A stretch of 64,000 bases of DNA from NCBI GenBank assembly GCA_022508375.1, contig JAFLVJ010000001.1, forward strand, positions 130,857 to 194,856, read 5' to 3'. The translations under genes and the position numbers were made by a program. Every line of letters begins with the position of its first letter. Within the stretch, counting starts at the first letter, position 1. Shown piece after piece: positions 51,466 through 59,405 of the stretch. The notes under the pieces are model-generated. The model made no database searches and was not told the origin of the DNA. It saw only the letters and a program-made list of their open reading frames with translations. The stretch comes from Clostridiales bacterium (GTDB taxonomy: Bacteria > Bacillota > Clostridia > Christensenellales > CAG-314).

Positions 51466-52596
51466 TTGATTTATCTTGACAATGCAGCCACCACCAACTA
51501 CAAACCGCAGGAAGTAATAGACACGGTTGTGGAAAATCTGACCAAGTATCCCTTTAACCCCAACCGCAGCGGAAATAAACTGTCGCTTGAACTTCAACAA
51601 AAGTTGTACGACGCGCGCAAAAAGTTGCACTTGCTACTAAACAACGACAGCGAAATGCACGTCGCCTTTACAAGCGGATGCACGGACGCGCTAAATCTTG
51701 CAATACTAGGCACTGCGTCAAAAGGACACGTTATCATATCCACGACGGAACACAACTCGGTGCTACGACCCGTAATGCAACTTAAAAAGAAAGGTTACAT
51801 TGACGTATCCGTAGCCGAACCCGACGAGGAAGGACAAATCACTGCAGAAATAATCGAACGCCTTATACGTCCCGACACGTATCTCATATGCATATCTCAC
51901 GCAAGCAACGTTACGGGCACAGCGCAAAAGTTGACGGATATAGGCAACCTGGCAAGGCGCAAAAACATCAAATTATTGGTGGATTGCGCACAGTCGATAG
52001 GCTACTTTCCGCTGGATATGGCTAAGCTTAACGTTGATATGGTTGCAATAGCCGCACACAAGGGATTACACGCAATGCAGGGGGCAGGAGCTCTCATATT
52101 TAGCGAACGGGCGATACCGCGACCGATACGTTTTGGCGGAACGGGTAGCGAAAGTCATATGTACTACCAGCCAGACACCATTCCTGACAGCCTGGAGTCG
52201 GGAACGCTACCATGTCCTGCGATACTGGCGATGAACGCAGGCGTGGACTGGTGGCTCAAAAACTGGCAACAAAATCGCGACAACGTCGTACAAATGCAAA
52301 CGACAATTCTTACCGGACTGCAAACAATCAAGGGCGTAACGGTTTACTCACGCGAAAACAAAAGCGGGATAGTATCCTTCAACGTCGAAAACCGTGACAG
52401 CACCGAGGTTAGCGATTTACTGTCGGAACGGTACGACATTGCGGTTCGAGGCGGACTGCAGTGCGCTCCGTTAATGCACAAGTATCTCGGTACCACAAGT
52501 CAAGGCGTTGTTCGTGCGTCGGTATCCTGCGTTACCACCAAACAGGAGTGCTATAGCCTGCTAAACGCCGTGGAGACAATAGCGACTCGAAACTGA
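51466..52596 (+). CDS. class V aminotransferase, cysteine desulfurase type
   Basis: PLP enzyme of 376 aa. The frame opens at GTG 51448, but TTG 51466 has GGAG eight bases before it and gives the normal N-terminus LIYLDNAATT. PLP features: FTSGCTDALNLAI, HNSVLRP, VDCAQSIGYFPLDM (Asp) and the Schiff-base Lys in AAHKGLHAMQGAGAL. Near the C-terminus RGGLQCAPLMHKYLGT carries the Cys loop of SufS/Csd-like desulfurases (RxGxxCAPxxH). This sub-type is often beside DUF3343 and may serve sulfur or selenium transfer. Confidence 0.9.
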   Translation: MIYLDNAATTNYKPQEVIDTVVENLTKYPFNPNRSGNKLSLELQQKLYDARKKLHLLLNNDSEMHVAFTSGCTDALNLAILGTASKGHVIISTTEHNSVLRPVMQLKKKGYIDVSVAEPDEEGQITAEIIERLIRPDTYLICISHASNVTGTAQKLTDIGNLARRKNIKLLVDCAQSIGYFPLDMAKLNVDMVAIAAHKGLHAMQGAGALIFSERAIPRPIRFGGTGSESHMYYQPDTIPDSLESGTLPCPAILAMNAGVDWWLKNWQQNRDNVVQMQTTILTGLQTIKGVTVYSRENKSGIVSFNVENRDSTEVSDLLSERYDIAVRGGLQCAPLMHKYLGTTSQGVVRASVSCVTTKQECYSLLNAVETIATRN

Positions 52597-52615
52597 AATA
52601 TTGCTATTAATAGAA

Positions 52616-52648
52616 AAGTACTCTCTCAAATTAAATGGGAGAGTACTT
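52616..52648. terminator. intrinsic terminator between convergent genes
   Basis: Stem AAGTACTCTC / GAGAGTACTT, 13-base loop; TTTTCTATT follows on the minus strand, so it best serves the L15-like membrane gene. Confidence 0.75.
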
Positions 52649-52704
52649 ATTTACAATTCATTGATTGTTTAAATATAAAAACCAGTGTGAATCATCTTCC
52701 GGAT

Positions 52705-54405
52705 CTACTTTCTCAACGTGCGTACAACCGTTCCGCCTGCAAGCACTATCATCTTAATGGCGTCGATGGAGTATTCGTCCGCTTCCACTGTCAAAGGCTT
52801 ATCGATAACGCCACGCGCTAACACCTTGACGTAGGTTGTCTTTTTGTTGAATCCCGGAACACGCTTTTTGATTTCCTCAAGCGTTACTTTTTCGCCTGCC
52901 TTAAACTTTTGCGAAAGGGTATCGACGTTGATAATACCCGACTTGGTCTTATCGGCGTACCGAGCGCTTTGTTCAATATTTTGTTGAGCTTCTTCGTCCG
53001 ACATCATGGACTTGGCTTCTTCTACTGTTACGCCATGAGGTTCTTCAACGGGAACTTCTTCAGGCTCCTCCTCGACTGGCGTTTCTTCAATAACATCTTC
53101 TTCAATTGGTTCTTCGACAACATGCTCGTCATTCTCGGGTTCTTGAGGCTCTTCCTCAATAGTCTCTTCTTCGACGGGTTGATCTTCAATAACTTCCTCA
53201 GGTTGTTCCTCAACGACCTCTTCTATCGGTTCTTCAGCCGGTTGTACTTCGACAACTTCCTGAGGTTCTTCTTCAACAGGTTCTTCGACAACTTCTGCGG
53301 GTTGCTCCTCGACAGGTTGCTCCTCGACGGGTTCTTCCTCTGCCATGAGTGCGGTGATTTCTTCTGCGGATATTTCCTTCAACGGTTCCTCACCGGAGGC
53401 GCCGATTCTACTGTAAATAAGCTTGATTAGCTCACGCTTAATAAGATGTTCAGTTGTATCGTACGGATAGTCGTCGGTATAGTGTACAGGCTCTATATCC
53501 TGCTTGTCAACGTCTTGCTCGGCCATTGCCGCTGCAATAAGATCCTTGGCGTACAGGCAACGACGGTCGTTTTTGATTGCGTAAGCGCAAGGTGTATCAG
53601 CGTTGGCCTTGACGTGACTCACGTCGTCAATCTTGTACTTGCTATCAAGATACTCGGCAGGGTCAAGCGCAAGGTAAATTGTGACGTGCTTTCCGCGAAT
53701 TTTGAGTTTCGCAACTGTTTCGCGACCTTTGCGGAAACTTTCGTGCTTCCAGGATATACGCGATTTAACTCCCGTATAGGAAAGGAGTTCGTTCTTTAAT
53801 TCATTGTAGTAATCTCTAAGATCATCGTCCGCTTGAATAAGTCTGGCGGTAAAGCTCTTGTCATAACGAATGAGAAGCTTACCTTTACGTACAACGTCGG
53901 GTGCAACTTCGCGCTCAACGTGCTGGTGCGGTTGATGTACCACTATCGGCTCATCTTCCATTGCGCTTTCAGCTTTCGATTCCTCTTCAACGATAGGTTC
54001 CTCAGTAACAGGTTCAGCTTCCGCCTCGACCTGAGCAACGGCTTCAACGAGATTCTCGACATATTCGGAAATGGTCTCCGGCTCCTCCTCTACCGGCTCA
54101 GCTGCTTGTTCGGCAACGGGTTCAGCTTCAATCGGTTGTTCGTCTTCGACAACTTCCTCTATCGGTTGTTCAACAGGTTTTACCTGCTCAACGGGTTGCT
54201 CCTTAACCTCCTGCGGATATACAACAGATTCAACGGCATCTTCCGAATTGGACTTGGTGCGTCTGACTATCAATGCAACAAGAATACAGGTAAGTATAAG
54301 GGCAGCGGCAACCATCGCCACATACATGATAAACTGAACTGTAGTAAACGTCATAGAACCAAAAGTTATGTTTCCCAACAATACGCCATAAAGACTGTTT
54401 AACAT
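52705..54405 (-). CDS. membrane-anchored Pro/Glu-repeat protein with C-terminal ribosomal-protein-L15-like domain
   Basis: 566 aa from ATG 54405, which follows AAGGAGGTCGTTT. One membrane helix (about 22-46), then an acidic Pro/Glu/Val-rich repeat stretch (about 55-165). A folded middle domain (about 180-360) contains LIRYDKSFTARLIQADDDL and KLKIRGKHVTIYLALDP. A second run of EEPVEE/EEQPVEE repeats spans about 380-455. The C-terminal ~100 residues (IINVDTLSQKFKAGEKVTL, KVLARGVIDKPLTVEADEYS, AIKMIVLAGGTV) follow the C-terminal half of uL15 block by block. The middle domain recurs in Firmicutes proteins of unknown role. Function unknown; attachment of an RNA- or ribosome-binding module to the membrane is a guess. 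Confidence 0.7.
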   Translation of the reverse strand: MLNSLYGVLLGNITFGSMTFTTVQFIMYVAMVAAALILTCILVALIVRRTKSNSEDAVESVVYPQEVKEQPVEQVKPVEQPIEEVVEDEQPIEAEPVAEQAAEPVEEEPETISEYVENLVEAVAQVEAEAEPVTEEPIVEEESKAESAMEDEPIVVHQPHQHVEREVAPDVVRKGKLLIRYDKSFTARLIQADDDLRDYYNELKNELLSYTGVKSRISWKHESFRKGRETVAKLKIRGKHVTIYLALDPAEYLDSKYKIDDVSHVKANADTPCAYAIKNDRRCLYAKDLIAAAMAEQDVDKQDIEPVHYTDDYPYDTTEHLIKRELIKLIYSRIGASGEEPLKEISAEEITALMAEEEPVEEQPVEEQPAEVVEEPVEEEPQEVVEVQPAEEPIEEVVEEQPEEVIEDQPVEEETIEEEPQEPENDEHVVEEPIEEDVIEETPVEEEPEEVPVEEPHGVTVEEAKSMMSDEEAQQNIEQSARYADKTKSGIINVDTLSQKFKAGEKVTLEEIKKRVPGFNKKTTYVKVLARGVIDKPLTVEADEYSIDAIKMIVLAGGTVVRTLRK

Positions 54406-54516
54406 AAACGACCTCCTTGGTATCACACTCAAACGAAAATACAAAATACAACAGTAATATTAAATACAATAGTATAATGTATATAAAATTATATAACTTT
54501 TTTTATAAAAAAACAA

Positions 54517-54545
54517 TAGAATTTGACCAAAAAATATAGTATAAT
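54517..54545 (+). promoter_or_regulatory. promoter of the methyltransferase gene, probably leaderless
   Basis: TATAAT at 54540-54545, six bases before the ATG at 54552; the -35 candidate TAGAAT (54517-54522, 17-bp spacer) is weak. No Shine-Dalgarno is present. Confidence 0.45.
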
Positions 54546-54551
54546 TTAAAC

Positions 54552-55718
54552 ATGGCATACAAAGTTTATCTCAAAAAGGGCGAAGAACGCCGAATTATAA
54601 ACGGACACAGTTGGGTGTACGCCAATGAAGTGGCAAAAATAGACGGAAAGGACAAAAACGGTGAACTTGCAACGGTTTATTCCCATGACGGAAGGTATAT
54701 CGGAAAGGGGTTTATCAACCACGCATCCAAGATACTCGTGCGTATATTTATCCGTGACGAACGTGACGACGTGGATAACGTAATCGCCGAGCGCATCCAC
54801 AATGCCAACGCAATGCGCCGCGAGTTGGGTTACGACAACTGCTATCGCGCAGTATTCGCCGAGGCGGACGATTTGCCTGCCCTAATTGTAGATAAATACG
54901 GTGATTATCTGAGCGTGCAAATACTGTCGCTGGGTATGCATTTGCGCAAGAAGCAAATTGTTAACGCTCTAGTTGATGAATTTGCTCCGAAAGGAATATA
55001 CGAACGTTCGGACGTTGCCGTCCGTAAAAAGGAAGGACTGGAAGAAACTACCGGCGTATTATACGGAGATGTCCCCGAATATGTACAAATAATGGAAAAC
55101 GGTCTTAAAATGCTTGTCAATTTGCGTTTAGGACAAAAGACGGGATACTTCCTTGACCAAAAGGAAAACAGATATGCTGTACGGCGTTACGCGCACGGAG
55201 AAGTGCTGGATTGCTTTTGCAACAGCGGAGGTTTTTCCTTAAACGCCGCAACGGTTGCATCAAGCGTTGCGGCTGTTGACGCGTCGGAATTTGCACTGGA
55301 TAACGTGCAAAAAAACGCCGAGCTAAACGGTTTTACCAACATACAAACCGTACAAGCCGACGTCTTCGAGTTGCTACGCGACTACCGCAAGCAGGGTAAA
55401 CTGTTCGATTGCATTATACTGGATCCACCTGCGTTCGCCAAGTCGAATAGCGAAACTCAAGATGCATTGAAGGGTTACACTGACATAAACGTCCTTGGCA
55501 TGAAACTTGTCAAAGACGGCGGTTACCTCATCAGTTGCTCCTGCTCGCACTTTGTTACGCAAGCGATGTTCGAAAAGATGATAGCAGAGGCGTCTAAACG
55601 TACAGGTAAGCGCGTTAAATGCCTTGAAGTGCGCACTCAAGCGCCCGATCACCCCACTTTACCCCGCGCCGACGAAACGCACTACCTGAAATGTTTTATA
55701 CTTAAAGTAATGGATTGA
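54552..55718 (+). CDS. rlmI: class I SAM-dependent 23S rRNA methyltransferase, RlmI family
   Basis: 388-aa RNA cytosine-5 methyltransferase type. N-terminal PUA domain (about 1-70, VYLKKGEERRIINGHSWVYA), then QILSLGMHLRKKQI, TGYFLDQKENR, the SAM loop VLDCFCNSGGFSLNAA, ILDPPAFAKS and the catalytic Cys region SCSCSHFV. All family motifs present. The -10 box lies six bases before the ATG, so the mRNA may be leaderless. Confidence 0.92.
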   Translation: MAYKVYLKKGEERRIINGHSWVYANEVAKIDGKDKNGELATVYSHDGRYIGKGFINHASKILVRIFIRDERDDVDNVIAERIHNANAMRRELGYDNCYRAVFAEADDLPALIVDKYGDYLSVQILSLGMHLRKKQIVNALVDEFAPKGIYERSDVAVRKKEGLEETTGVLYGDVPEYVQIMENGLKMLVNLRLGQKTGYFLDQKENRYAVRRYAHGEVLDCFCNSGGFSLNAATVASSVAAVDASEFALDNVQKNAELNGFTNIQTVQADVFELLRDYRKQGKLFDCIILDPPAFAKSNSETQDALKGYTDINVLGMKLVKDGGYLISCSCSHFVTQAMFEKMIAEASKRTGKRVKCLEVRTQAPDHPTLPRADETHYLKCFILKVMD

Positions 55719-55740
55719 AATAGAAACGTAATCATAAAAT

Positions 55741-55769
55741 GCTCCTCTTACGATAAGGGGAGCGTTTTC
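55741..55769 (+). terminator. intrinsic terminator after rlmI
   Basis: Stem GCTCCTCTT / AAGGGGAGC with a short loop, then GTTTTC. Between convergent genes. Confidence 0.7.
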
Positions 55770-55787
55770 ATATACTATGGCTATTTA

Positions 55788-56153
55788 TTACAACTTGAGC
55801 AATTGCTCCAACAGTCCCTCAAGGCGACCGCGTTGTTCGGCGTTGAGTAACGGCGATACTCTCTTGGCAAAAGCGATAAGTTGTTCGTTACTTAGTTGAC
55901 CGCGTGCTTTTTGCTCTATTACGTTGTTTACAATATCCTTGACAAGCTGTCCTTCGCCTTCGCGCTCGTACTTGGCGGCAAGGCGTTTCATTTCTTCTAC
56001 GCGCTTGACGTACTCGTCCTGTTGAGTAGTTTGCGATGAGTTGCTCTGTTGTTGATTGGACGGCGCAGATTGCTCTTTAACAGTTTGCTGTTTTTCCGAA
56101 TATTCCTGACGTTGATTAACAAAAATGTTACGCGGATCCTGCTCGTATGACAT
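55788..56153 (-). CDS. soluble Gln-rich/helical 121-aa protein, unknown
   Basis: Not recognised. AAGGAG stands ten bases before the ATG. Residues 1-45 are polar and low-complexity (SNQQQSNSSQTTQQ); the rest is helical with charged heptads (KRVEEMKRLAAKYEREGEGQ) and ends in repeated Leu (RLEGLLEQLLKL). It is divergent from another small unknown gene 88 bp away. Both have Gln/Ser-rich parts, so they may belong together, perhaps in the cell envelope or spore, but nothing in the sequence proves this. Confidence 0.6.
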   Translation of the reverse strand: MSYEQDPRNIFVNQRQEYSEKQQTVKEQSAPSNQQQSNSSQTTQQDEYVKRVEEMKRLAAKYEREGEGQLVKDIVNNVIEQKARGQLSNEQLIAFAKRVSPLLNAEQRGRLEGLLEQLLKL

Positions 56154-56182
56154 AAAAGTTGTACTCCTTTGAAATTTGTTAG

Positions 56183-56211
56183 TTACTATAAATTATATGT
56201 CGGCATATAAT
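56183..56211 (+). promoter_or_regulatory. promoter of the 156-aa unknown gene
   Basis: TTACTA (56183-56188), 17-bp spacer, TATAAT (56206-56211), about 30 bases before the GTG start. Confidence 0.5.
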
Positions 56212-56241
56212 GTAATGATAACAAAAAAAGGAGATGGAGCC

Positions 56242-56712
56242 GTGAATTTGTCAACAATAGCGCTTGTATTGCTTGCCTGGCAACTGTTAGGTAACGGCGC
56301 AAACACAAAACAGCCCTCTCCGGGTCCGCAAATTGGCTTAACAGACTTTTTGAATGATGACACGAAGAACATGATAGATTGCGTCAGTAAACTGTCGTCA
56401 AGTCAAAGCTCGCAGGAAAAAACAAGCGCGCTGTTCCAGATGATGATGAATCCTGCCGTTATGAACCTGGCTAGCAACATATTCGGTAAAACGCAAAGCG
56501 ACAGTAAAGACAGCGCAAACACCACGGCCGACAATTCGCCAATACATAATCAAGCCACATCAACTACTGACGAACACGTCAACGGCGAAGGCTACCGTTT
56601 CGAAACGCCTAGCGCAAACTCGCAGGAATTTTTCCGCCCGATAGACAACATCGCAGATACGGAAGTGAAACATAAACTGTATTGGTTTTACGATAATTGG
56701 TACGTGAAGTAA
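56242..56712 (+). CDS. 156-aa exported or membrane-attached protein, unknown
   Basis: The frame opens at 56176, but a promoter lies inside that part; GTG 56242 has AAGGAG eight bases before it and is preferred. A short hydrophobic N-terminus (STIALVLLAWQLLG) is followed by Pro/Gly, a helical Ser/Gln segment (VSKLSSSQSSQEKTSALFQM), a low-complexity Ser/Thr/Asn stretch and an aromatic end (LYWFYDNWYVK). No family recognised. The TAA is followed directly by a remnant of the large repeat. Confidence 0.6.
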   Translation: MNLSTIALVLLAWQLLGNGANTKQPSPGPQIGLTDFLNDDTKNMIDCVSKLSSSQSSQEKTSALFQMMMNPAVMNLASNIFGKTQSDSKDSANTTADNSPIHNQATSTTDEHVNGEGYRFETPSANSQEFFRPIDNIADTEVKHKLYWFYDNWYVK

Positions 56713-56743
56713 TCCGACCACACACGCCAACTTATCGGACATT
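56713..56743 (-). repeat. collapsed remnant of the large repeat element
   Basis: On the minus strand it reads AATGTCCGATAAGT joined to GCGTGTGTGGTCGG: the first and last blocks of copies A and B with the ~200-bp interior missing. It forms a TCCGA/TCGGA hairpin and starts at the base after the stop codon of the preceding gene. Confidence 0.55.
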
Positions 56744-56783
56744 AAATCAAAAACCCCAACTAACGTGCATTATCAATACAATA

Positions 56784-56812
56784 AAAAACCTCGGTTTACG
56801 CCGAGGTTTTTG
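56784..56812. terminator. bidirectional intrinsic terminator
   Basis: Stem AAAACCTCGG / CCGAGGTTTT (56785-56794, 56801-56810) with T-run; between convergent genes. Confidence 0.85.
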
Positions 56813-56830
56813 CATATATTGAAATTATAA

Positions 56831-58459
56831 TCACGCAGCCCAGTAATTGTTTGTAGCGGTCCAAAGTTCTAGGTAGGTGCTGAGGTTGTTGTAAGCGCCT
56901 TCGGGGGTATATCCCACGCCGTGAATATTGGTTCCCAATGGCGAATAGTAGCTTGCACATGTGTAGTACACTGCCCAAGGGAAATCAATAGTTTCCTTGT
57001 TTAAGGTCGTTACTTTGCCTGTAAAGGGCAATTCCTGCCATGTTTGCGCAATTCCCTTACCGTAACTGGTTGTGCCCATCTGCACCGCCGTACCGTAGTC
57101 ACGCAGCGTTCCCGTAAGTAATTCACTTGCGCTTGCGCTATTGCCGTCCGTCCACACCACGATGTCGCACTTGGAACCAATTGCGCCAAAATAATCGTTG
57201 TAACTGGACGCTTGGTAATAGTTTTGTTTTACCTTAGCAGGCTTTGGAATTTCAAGATAGGTTATCAACAGTTCGTTGTTACTGTTTGTCACAGCCTTTC
57301 TTTGCTCGGTTGTAAGCTTAGCACTGGTTACAAGCATACCGGCAATTTCCGTAACATAGCTGACGTTGCCACCGGGGTTGCCCTTGAGGTCCAGCACAAG
57401 ATGCTTGAGTCCAAGTCTCGCAAATAAGTCCATTACAGTCTTAAATTCCTGCGAAGCCGACACGGTTGTCAAACTGCCCGACTCACCCGTCTGAGTGTAA
57501 TCCATAAACTGATCGATCCTGATGTATCCCGTTTGCGGTGGAAGCTTGTCGAGGTTGCGCTCCTGATAGGTTGTGTACTCACCTTCCGTTATAACGTAGT
57601 TACCGTCACTGTCCTTACGCGACGGTACCGATATATTGCGATGTTCCGAGTCGAAGTAGAACTCAACGAAGGTGTAATTGTACTGTGAACTTACCGGCGT
57701 TATTCTGCCGCGCGCAAGCTCTATTTGCTTGATTTCAAAGTGCGCGTCGCCCTCATCAACCCAACGCAAAACGTGGAACGTTGCTTTTTTTACTTGGCTC
57801 AGCACCGCCTGAATTGTCGTGCTTGCCCACTGTCCGAGGTTAATTTGCTCAAACTTGACCTCTCCGTCAGCGCCTTCGATTGACGGTGTGCCGTTGTATC
57901 CCACGATATCGGTCAAACGCAAAATAATATCCCCCGGGAAAAACTTACCGTAAGCGTTGCTGTTGGCGGTAATCGAGGAAACATATAGTCCTACTCCCTC
58001 GTTAACCGACATAGACAGACCAAATATTTCGCCATTGGATTGCGTTGAACTTGTCGGATACATGAAGTCGTAATACGTTTGCGGCGACATAAGTTGACTA
58101 AAACGGTCGCCTGCGTACTGCATGAGAGCTGTACCGGACAATTCGATTGCCCTGCTCCACTGCTCGTCGGGTATATCCTTATAGTAGTTGTTTTGAAGGT
58201 AGTCGATGACGGTCTTGAGGATGTCCCCGCCCTCATCGGCGGCAGACTTGCCCAGTCCTTGAAAAACATAGCTAAGTACCCAACCGAGAGCAAAGCAAAG
58301 CACCAACGCCACGCACAGAATAACTATGTACAGCGGTCTGGATTTGTTGGAACTTGCTTGCGCGGGCGCAGGATGTGAGTACCAACTATCTACAGTCTCT
58401 TTTTGCTCGCTCTGTTGAGTTTTTTTGTCGTATTCTTCATCGAAAAAATCTTTTGCCAT
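56831..58459 (-). CDS. membrane-anchored S41 C-terminal processing protease
   Basis: 542 aa from ATG 58459 (AAGGAGCAAT upstream). A polar cytoplasmic tail, one helix (43-66, LYIVILCVALVLCFALGWVL), a PDZ-type domain (about 125-230, with FFPGDIILRLTDIVGYNG) and the S41 domain: LKHLVLDLKGNPGGNV, the Ser-bearing GNSASASELLTG (440-451) and the Lys in TSYGKGIAQTW (Lys468). The catalytic Ser-Lys dyad is intact. It should cut proteins outside the membrane, as CtpA/CtpB do in envelope or sporulation signalling. The stretch between its start and the next gene holds copy 4 of the TGCAGATT hairpin family. Confidence 0.9.
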   Translation of the reverse strand: MAKDFFDEEYDKKTQQSEQKETVDSWYSHPAPAQASSNKSRPLYIVILCVALVLCFALGWVLSYVFQGLGKSAADEGGDILKTVIDYLQNNYYKDIPDEQWSRAIELSGTALMQYAGDRFSQLMSPQTYYDFMYPTSSTQSNGEIFGLSMSVNEGVGLYVSSITANSNAYGKFFPGDIILRLTDIVGYNGTPSIEGADGEVKFEQINLGQWASTTIQAVLSQVKKATFHVLRWVDEGDAHFEIKQIELARGRITPVSSQYNYTFVEFYFDSEHRNISVPSRKDSDGNYVITEGEYTTYQERNLDKLPPQTGYIRIDQFMDYTQTGESGSLTTVSASQEFKTVMDLFARLGLKHLVLDLKGNPGGNVSYVTEIAGMLVTSAKLTTEQRKAVTNSNNELLITYLEIPKPAKVKQNYYQASSYNDYFGAIGSKCDIVVWTDGNSASASELLTGTLRDYGTAVQMGTTSYGKGIAQTWQELPFTGKVTTLNKETIDFPWAVYYTCASYYSPLGTNIHGVGYTPEGAYNNLSTYLELWTATNNYWAA

Positions 58460-58470
58460 ATTGCTCCTTC

Positions 58471-58580
58471 GGGCATTCCCCAAAAAAAAGCTTCACTTCT
58501 CACACGAATACTTTCAGTCAGTAAACATAGTCGAATTGTATTCGTGTGCTCGTTGCAGATTATTTTTGGTGCAATGCCCT
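58471..58580 (+). repeat. TGCAGATT-family hairpin element, copy 4 (expanded)
   Basis: Outer stems GGGCATT/AATGCCC and CCAAAAA/TTTTTGG enclose GCTTCACTTCTC, an inner hairpin ACACGAATAC/GTATTCGTGT with a ~28-base loop, and GCTCGTTGCAGATTA. The core halves match copies 2 and 3. Lies between the degenerate ATPase gene stop and the protease gene start. Confidence 0.6.
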
Positions 58581-58633
58581 CATCGCCGCCGTTTCGGTAT
58601 ATAATACTGCCTTTCGGTCGGCATTTAAAAATG

Positions 58634-59308
58634 TTATAATAACCAATGCAGACTGCTAACAACCTGTTGCGCCTGTTCCGCTTCACCTTCAAATACCGTA
58701 ACTCCGCCGTCCAGCACCACTGTGTGCCCCATTGCAAGACGAATGTCACTAGTCAGTATCACTATCGTAAAAGGCGCGCATGTTTCAAAGTTATTCAAAA
58801 CGTCGTTGACATACTGCAAGTCGGGTGCCGTATCGAAGAAACTGTCAAACAACGTAATCTTACGCTTAACAGTCAATCCTCTTGCAAGCGCAACAGTACG
58901 TTGTTGCTGTGCGCTCAACTTGCTTAGCTTTACGCCAAGGTCCAAACCGAACTGTTCGGCAATTGCATACACCTGCTTGTGACGCTCGGGCTTTGCCACC
59001 TTGCGCAACTTAAGCGGATACTCCAAATTATATTGTACGCTGCGATACCGAAAAAAAGCAGGATTTCTCGGTAAATAAAGTATGTCCAAGTTACTGTTTG
59101 TGATACAGGAAATATCCCGTTCATCCACAAAAATTTGTCCGCTTGTGGGTTTAATGTCTTTCAACAGCAACTTGCAAATTGAGCTTTTGCCACTTTGCGC
59201 GTCCGCCAGTATTGTGTTGACGCCATCACGAAACGTAAAGCTCACACCTTTTAATAGTTCGTACTCGTCATACGGATACTTTAGCGTTACATTATCGAAA
59301 ACTATCAT
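58634..59308 (-). CDS. degenerate ABC-type ATP-binding protein
   Basis: 224-aa protein of ABC ATPase fold with altered key residues. Walker A is LADAQSGKSS (Gly to Ala at the first position, 35-42); the signature reads LSAQQQRTVALARG (131-) instead of LSGGQ; Walker B is ITLFDSFFDTAP, with Ser where the catalytic Glu normally stands; the switch region ends VILTSDIRLA without His. It may bind ATP but hydrolyse it poorly. No permease is adjacent, so its partner is unknown. Rnf genes lie upstream but are separated by a terminator. Confidence 0.75.
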   Translation of the reverse strand: MIVFDNVTLKYPYDEYELLKGVSFTFRDGVNTILADAQSGKSSICKLLLKDIKPTSGQIFVDERDISCITNSNLDILYLPRNPAFFRYRSVQYNLEYPLKLRKVAKPERHKQVYAIAEQFGLDLGVKLSKLSAQQQRTVALARGLTVKRKITLFDSFFDTAPDLQYVNDVLNNFETCAPFTIVILTSDIRLAMGHTVVLDGGVTVFEGEAEQAQQVVSSLHWLL

Positions 59309-59336
59309 TCATTACATTTTACCACAATATTTGCAA

Positions 59337-59374
59337 AAAGAAAAGTAGCCATCGCAAATAATGGCTACTTTTAT
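59337..59374 (-). terminator. intrinsic terminator after rnfB
   Basis: Stem AAAAGTAGCCAT / ATGGCTACTTTT with T-rich flank; closes the rnf operon on the minus strand. Confidence 0.85.
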
Positions 59375-59405
59375 TATTACTTATTTATGTGTGTAATACA
59401 CGACC

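Noticed and set aside
52909-53430. 173-codon plus-strand frame rich in Phe and Leu, seeming to be a membrane protein
   Set aside because: It is the complement of the Glu/Pro-rich repeat of the L15-like gene; GAA/GAG codons read backwards give TTC/CTC.
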